NCBI GenBank assembly: GCA_022614855.1
Contig: JAKEHU010000036.1
Location: 1 to 64,000 of the forward strand
DNA from: Chlamydiota bacterium
GTDB lineage: Bacteria > Chlamydiota > Chlamydiia > Chlamydiales > Rhabdochlamydiaceae
Reading direction: 5' to 3'
Length of the DNA stretch: 64,000 nucleotides
Part shown: piece by piece, positions 61,554 through 64,000 of the stretch
Numbering within the stretch: the first letter of the stretch is position 1
Layout: every line of letters starts with the position of its first letter
Program-made: the position numbers and the translations under genes
The notes under the pieces: generated by a model
The model's database searches: none
Told to the model about the DNA's origin: nothing
The model's input: the letters and a program-made list of their open reading frames with translations, nothing else

Positions 61554-63035
61554 AATCACACACTTTCCCTTTTCCTCAGTTGTATCGAAAGGGATGCAGC
61601 GAATAGTCACACCGAGATCTTCTTTCACTTTTTCCTCTATTTTGGGATCTTCACACCAATGGGCTAGGGCAAAGCCTCCATGAATCTCAGGATTTTCCTT
61701 ATTTTGTGGGGTAAAGAAAGAGTAAAATTCTTCTTTTGTATCAATCTCTCGGATATTTTCTTCGCGAAAGGAAAGGGCTTTTTCATAGAGATTGGTTTGA
61801 ATTTCTTCTAGAATTGCATCGACTTTTTGAATGAATTCGCTTTTTTTCATCGCCTTTCCCTCTTTTACAGGAAAATCTCTGCGATAATAGGTTACTTCTC
61901 CCTGTGCAATATCTCTCGGCCCGATCTCTAATCGAATCGGAACCCCTTTTTTGATCCAAGACCAGCTTTTTTCTCCACCTCGTAGTTCCCTCTCATCGAT
62001 TTGTACAGAAAGTGGGCGATCTGCAAACTGCCTTTCCTTCAATTCTCCTTGCAATTTTCTGCAGAATTGCAAAACTTTTTCCTTTGTTTCTTCTTGATGA
62101 AGAATGGGAATGATCACAACATGCACAGGGGTAATTTGGGGAGGAAGGACGAGTCCATCATCATCGCTGTGAACCATGACCAGGGCTCCAACTAATCGAG
62201 TTGTACTTCCCCAAGAAGTGGTCCAGCAAAATTTCTCCTCTCCATCTTTATCTCGAAACTTAATATTGGATGCTTTAGAAAAGTTTTGACCGAGGAAATG
62301 GGAGGTTCCTCCTTGTAGAGCTTTTCGATCCTGCATCATTCCCTCAATCGTAAAAGTAGAAACAGCTCCAGGAAATCGTTCGCTTTCCGTTTTTTCCCCT
62401 TTGATAAAAGGAATAGCGAGATATTCTTTCCCGATATTAGCATAAACATCCAACATTTTTAATGTTTCTTCCATCGCCTCTTCCTTCGTAGCATGAGCTG
62501 TATGTCCTTCTTGCCAGAGGAACTCTGTGGTGCGCAAAAAAAGACGGGTGCGCATTTCCCATCTGACAATGTTTGCCCATTGGTTGAGTAAAAGGGGAAG
62601 ATCTCGATAAGAATGGATCCACTTTGCGAAACACTCTCCAACCATCGTTTCAGAAGTGGGTCTCACAATCAAAGGTTCTTCAAGGGGAGCTGCAGGAACA
62701 AGTTTTCCCTCTTTATTGGTTTCAAGACGATGATGGGTTACGACAGCACATTCTTTTGCAAACCCCTCCACATGAGAGGCCTCTTTTTCTAAAAAACTCA
62801 GAGGAATGAATAGAGGAAAATAGGCATTTTGATGGCCTGTTTCTTTAAATGCTCGATCAAAAAGGAATTGGATTCGCTCCCAGATGGCGTAGCCCCACGG
62901 CTTAATGATCATGCATCCTTTCACAGGAGAATGTTCGGCAAGATCTGCCGCTCGAATTACCTCTAGATACCAATCAGGGTAATTTTCTTTTCTCGTCGGG
63001 GTAATTCCTGTTTTTGCTTTCGAAGAGGTCATCAC
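61506..63035 (-). CDS. proS: Prolyl-tRNA synthetase (short, archaeal/eukaryote-like form)
   Basis: Charges tRNA-Pro. The 509-residue length and C-terminal end (VISGRPSRRKVIFAKAY, ending in Tyr) indicate the ProRS type lacking the INS editing domain, also found in some bacteria. Class II motifs are CMIIKPWGYAIWERIQ, RPTSETMVGECFAKW, RTRLFLRTTEFLWQEGHTAH (motif 2) and GTSHFLGQNFSKA. Note that Chlamydia's own ProRS (CT393) is a bacterial-type enzyme as far as I recall, so this gene may have a different history. A palindromic element begins eight bases upstream. Confidence 0.93.
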   Translation of the reverse strand: MMTSSKAKTGITPTRKENYPDWYLEVIRAADLAEHSPVKGCMIIKPWGYAIWERIQFLFDRAFKETGHQNAYFPLFIPLSFLEKEASHVEGFAKECAVVTHHRLETNKEGKLVPAAPLEEPLIVRPTSETMVGECFAKWIHSYRDLPLLLNQWANIVRWEMRTRLFLRTTEFLWQEGHTAHATKEEAMEETLKMLDVYANIGKEYLAIPFIKGEKTESERFPGAVSTFTIEGMMQDRKALQGGTSHFLGQNFSKASNIKFRDKDGEEKFCWTTSWGSTTRLVGALVMVHSDDDGLVLPPQITPVHVVIIPILHQEETKEKVLQFCRKLQGELKERQFADRPLSVQIDERELRGGEKSWSWIKKGVPIRLEIGPRDIAQGEVTYYRRDFPVKEGKAMKKSEFIQKVDAILEEIQTNLYEKALSFREENIREIDTKEEFYSFFTPQNKENPEIHGGFALAHWCEDPKIEEKVKEDLGVTIRCIPFDTTEEKGKCVISGRPSRRKVIFAKAY

Positions 63036-63043
63036 AAGTTTTT

Positions 63044-63208
63044 AACTCACCTTACGCACAAAGAGAGGAACGAAGAAATGATAGATTTCGAAAAATCAAA
63101 TGGGACGAAAAACGCAGACATATTTGAAAAAATATGGCGAGTATTTTTGGAACATTTGAGATTCGAAAGATTCATTTATTCATCCTCTCTGTGTGTGTAA
63201 GGTGAGTT
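63044..63208. mobile_element. 165-bp palindromic element between lplA and proS (AACTCACC family)
   Basis: Arms AACTCACCTTACGCACAAAG... and complement pair along nearly the whole length with scattered mismatches; centre around CATATTTGAAAAAATATG. On the - strand the right arm encodes the last residues of LplA (NSPYTHREDE) and its stop at 63176. It is the same size as the GAACCTATCC elements but unrelated in sequence at the ends. Confidence 0.75.
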
Positions 63209-63904
63209 TTTAAATGTTTTAGTTAATTCTTCTTTTATCTGGTTGCGAACAGACGCAAGTTTCCTTTCTGTTCGATCTTCCATGATAAAAAAACTGGTCG
63301 CTTCAATTCTAGATAAAAGAGAAGAATCAATGAGAAGTTTTTGCAAAAGGTCATAATCTGGCTTTGCAATGGAGATCGTTCCCTGATGTAAAAATCCATA
63401 TCTATTCTTTCTTTGCGCCGCTCCCACAATCTTTTTCCCCTTGATGGTAAGGTCATATTTTGTTGGTTTTGCCATACAAAATCCAGATAGATCTATCTTT
63501 TCTTCCATTTCTACAAGCTCTAGAAAATGACCTTTTCCTAAAATTTGCTGCAAAGCTGAAAGAACCTGCCCATTTACCCAATTGTAATTCTTCAAAGAAT
63601 TAGAAGAAAAATAGGGCGAATTAGATGGTACCAAAATGGAAAATGCCAAATCCCAAATATGAAATACGATTCCTCCACCCGTCGGCCTTCTAGCAAGATC
63701 AAGCTTAAACTTGTCTATAGCTTCAAGATGCAGATGTTTTTGGGGATTGATAAAATACCCATGAGTGATACTGGGATGAATCCAATCATAAAAATGGAGA
63801 ATAGACCTAGGATTCCCTTCCAGGCTTACCAACAATTCTCTATCGAGCTCCATATTTTTGGTTGCAGATGCTTTCCCTGTATCGATCACTTCAAGAGGCT
63901 TCAT
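63176..63904 (-). CDS. lplA: Lipoate-protein ligase
   Basis: Attaches lipoate to lipoyl domains of E2 subunits and GcvH. The 242-residue protein shows RRPTGGGIVFH (RR-GGG motif binding lipoyl-AMP), a conserved Lys in TIKGKKIVGAAQRK and FLHQGTIS; the accessory C-terminal domain of long LplA is lacking, as in LplJ-type/BirA-like small ligases. The last ten residues (NSPYTHREDE) are coded by the arm of a palindromic element and are probably not original. It overlaps the upstream gene by ATGA. Confidence 0.88.
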   Translation of the reverse strand: MKPLEVIDTGKASATKNMELDRELLVSLEGNPRSILHFYDWIHPSITHGYFINPQKHLHLEAIDKFKLDLARRPTGGGIVFHIWDLAFSILVPSNSPYFSSNSLKNYNWVNGQVLSALQQILGKGHFLELVEMEEKIDLSGFCMAKPTKYDLTIKGKKIVGAAQRKNRYGFLHQGTISIAKPDYDLLQKLLIDSSLLSRIEATSFFIMEDRTERKLASVRNQIKEELTKTFKNSPYTHREDE

Positions 63905-64000
63905 TCTCTTCTAAAACGAGGGATCTTCTTCCCTTCAACTTCAATTGTTTCTAAAAACATCTTCAAAGGTCGCACCCAAATGGGGCCATCGCCAAATTCC
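63901..64000 (-). CDS. 3' end of an unidentified gene, cut by the window edge
   Basis: The - strand reads EFGDGPIWVRPLKMF and ends ...KKIPRFRRE before TGA at 63901-63903, which overlaps the lplA ATG (ATGA). About 32 codons are visible. The continuous frame and tight overlap show it is a genuine gene end, co-transcribed with lplA. The family cannot be named from this fragment. Confidence 0.7.
   Translation of the reverse strand, partial: EFGDGPIWVRPLKMFLETIEVEGKKIPRFRRE

Noticed and set aside
1-64000. CRISPR array, prophage or complete insertion sequence
   Set aside because: No regularly spaced direct repeats, no phage structural genes and no transposase-like ORF were seen; the repeats found are palindromic or short interspersed and non-coding.

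Overview
The window comes from a chlamydia-like bacterium (phylum Chlamydiota, probably one of the 'environmental' families rather than Chlamydia itself). Three things point there: a Tlc/Npt-type ADP/ATP translocase; gene blocks that, from memory, follow Chlamydia order (gnd, lepA, npt1, CT066-like, ytgABCD, rseP; amiA, murE, ftsI, ftsL-like, rsmH, two hypotheticals, dnaA; hrcA-grpE-dnaK; serS with a CT728-like membrane protein and a P-type ATPase); and the YtgC-DtxR fusion. The DNA is AT-rich with tightly packed, often ATGA-overlapping genes. No database search was run, so all synteny statements are recollection plus inference.

Layout. 1-5.9 kb: end of a tRNA-His, then a + strand run uppP, ftsK, a PutP-like symporter and a receiver/metallo-beta-lactamase fusion. 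6-12.9 kb: mostly - strand walJ-type hydrolase, a fused E1 alpha/beta 2-oxoacid dehydrogenase, a UPF0158-like protein with an AT-hook, an MFS transporter and a coiled-coil orphan. 13-25.4 kb: + strand serS, an M18 aminopeptidase, a VIT-like protein overlapping a P1B-4 metal ATPase, a large NAD-glutamate dehydrogenase, and the CIRCE-controlled hrcA-grpE-dnaK operon. 25.4-33 kb: rseP, then the - strand operon mrp(DUF971)-ytgA-ytgB-ytgCR-ytgD. 33.4-41.6 kb: CT066-like gene, tlc, an orphan, lepA, a USP-like deubiquitinase candidate, pirin, gnd. 41.6-50.7 kb: tRNA-Arg(CCU), then the division/peptidoglycan cluster mraZ-rsmH-ftsL-ftsI-murE-amiA on the - strand, two small genes and dnaA on +. 50.7-64 kb: - strand chain symporter, CBM9-like, gcvH, AsmA-like giant, comF-like, lipoprotein; then a PpiD-like chaperone, an orphan, proS, lplA and a cut-off gene.

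The least ordinary part of the window is its non-coding architecture. At least seven long palindromic elements of about 160-166 bp, in three sequence families, sit at gene junctions or inside genes. One (8200-8363) lies in frame inside the E1 alpha/E1 beta fusion and encodes 54 linker codons. Four belong to one family (ends ATGAACCTATCC/GGATAGGTTCAT). Two of those fill exactly the space between a stop and the next start codon inside operons, and the arms of different copies have changed together so that they still pair. Two others supply the last codons of ytgD and lplA. A second, shorter class built from GGCTAAA units occurs four times after stop codons, a CTCTGTGG motif occurs three times, and a 75-bp MITE with a 3-bp target duplication lies at 58339. 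Together these look like an active or recently active palindromic-repeat system that remodels gene ends, comparable in principle to Rickettsia palindromic elements.

Other points of interest are a one-base frameshift in a 9-T run of rsmH, a membrane-anchored USP-type protease candidate inserted into an otherwise conserved block, and a likely P1B-4 (Co/Fe-type) rather than ZntA-type ATPase next to a VIT-like protein.
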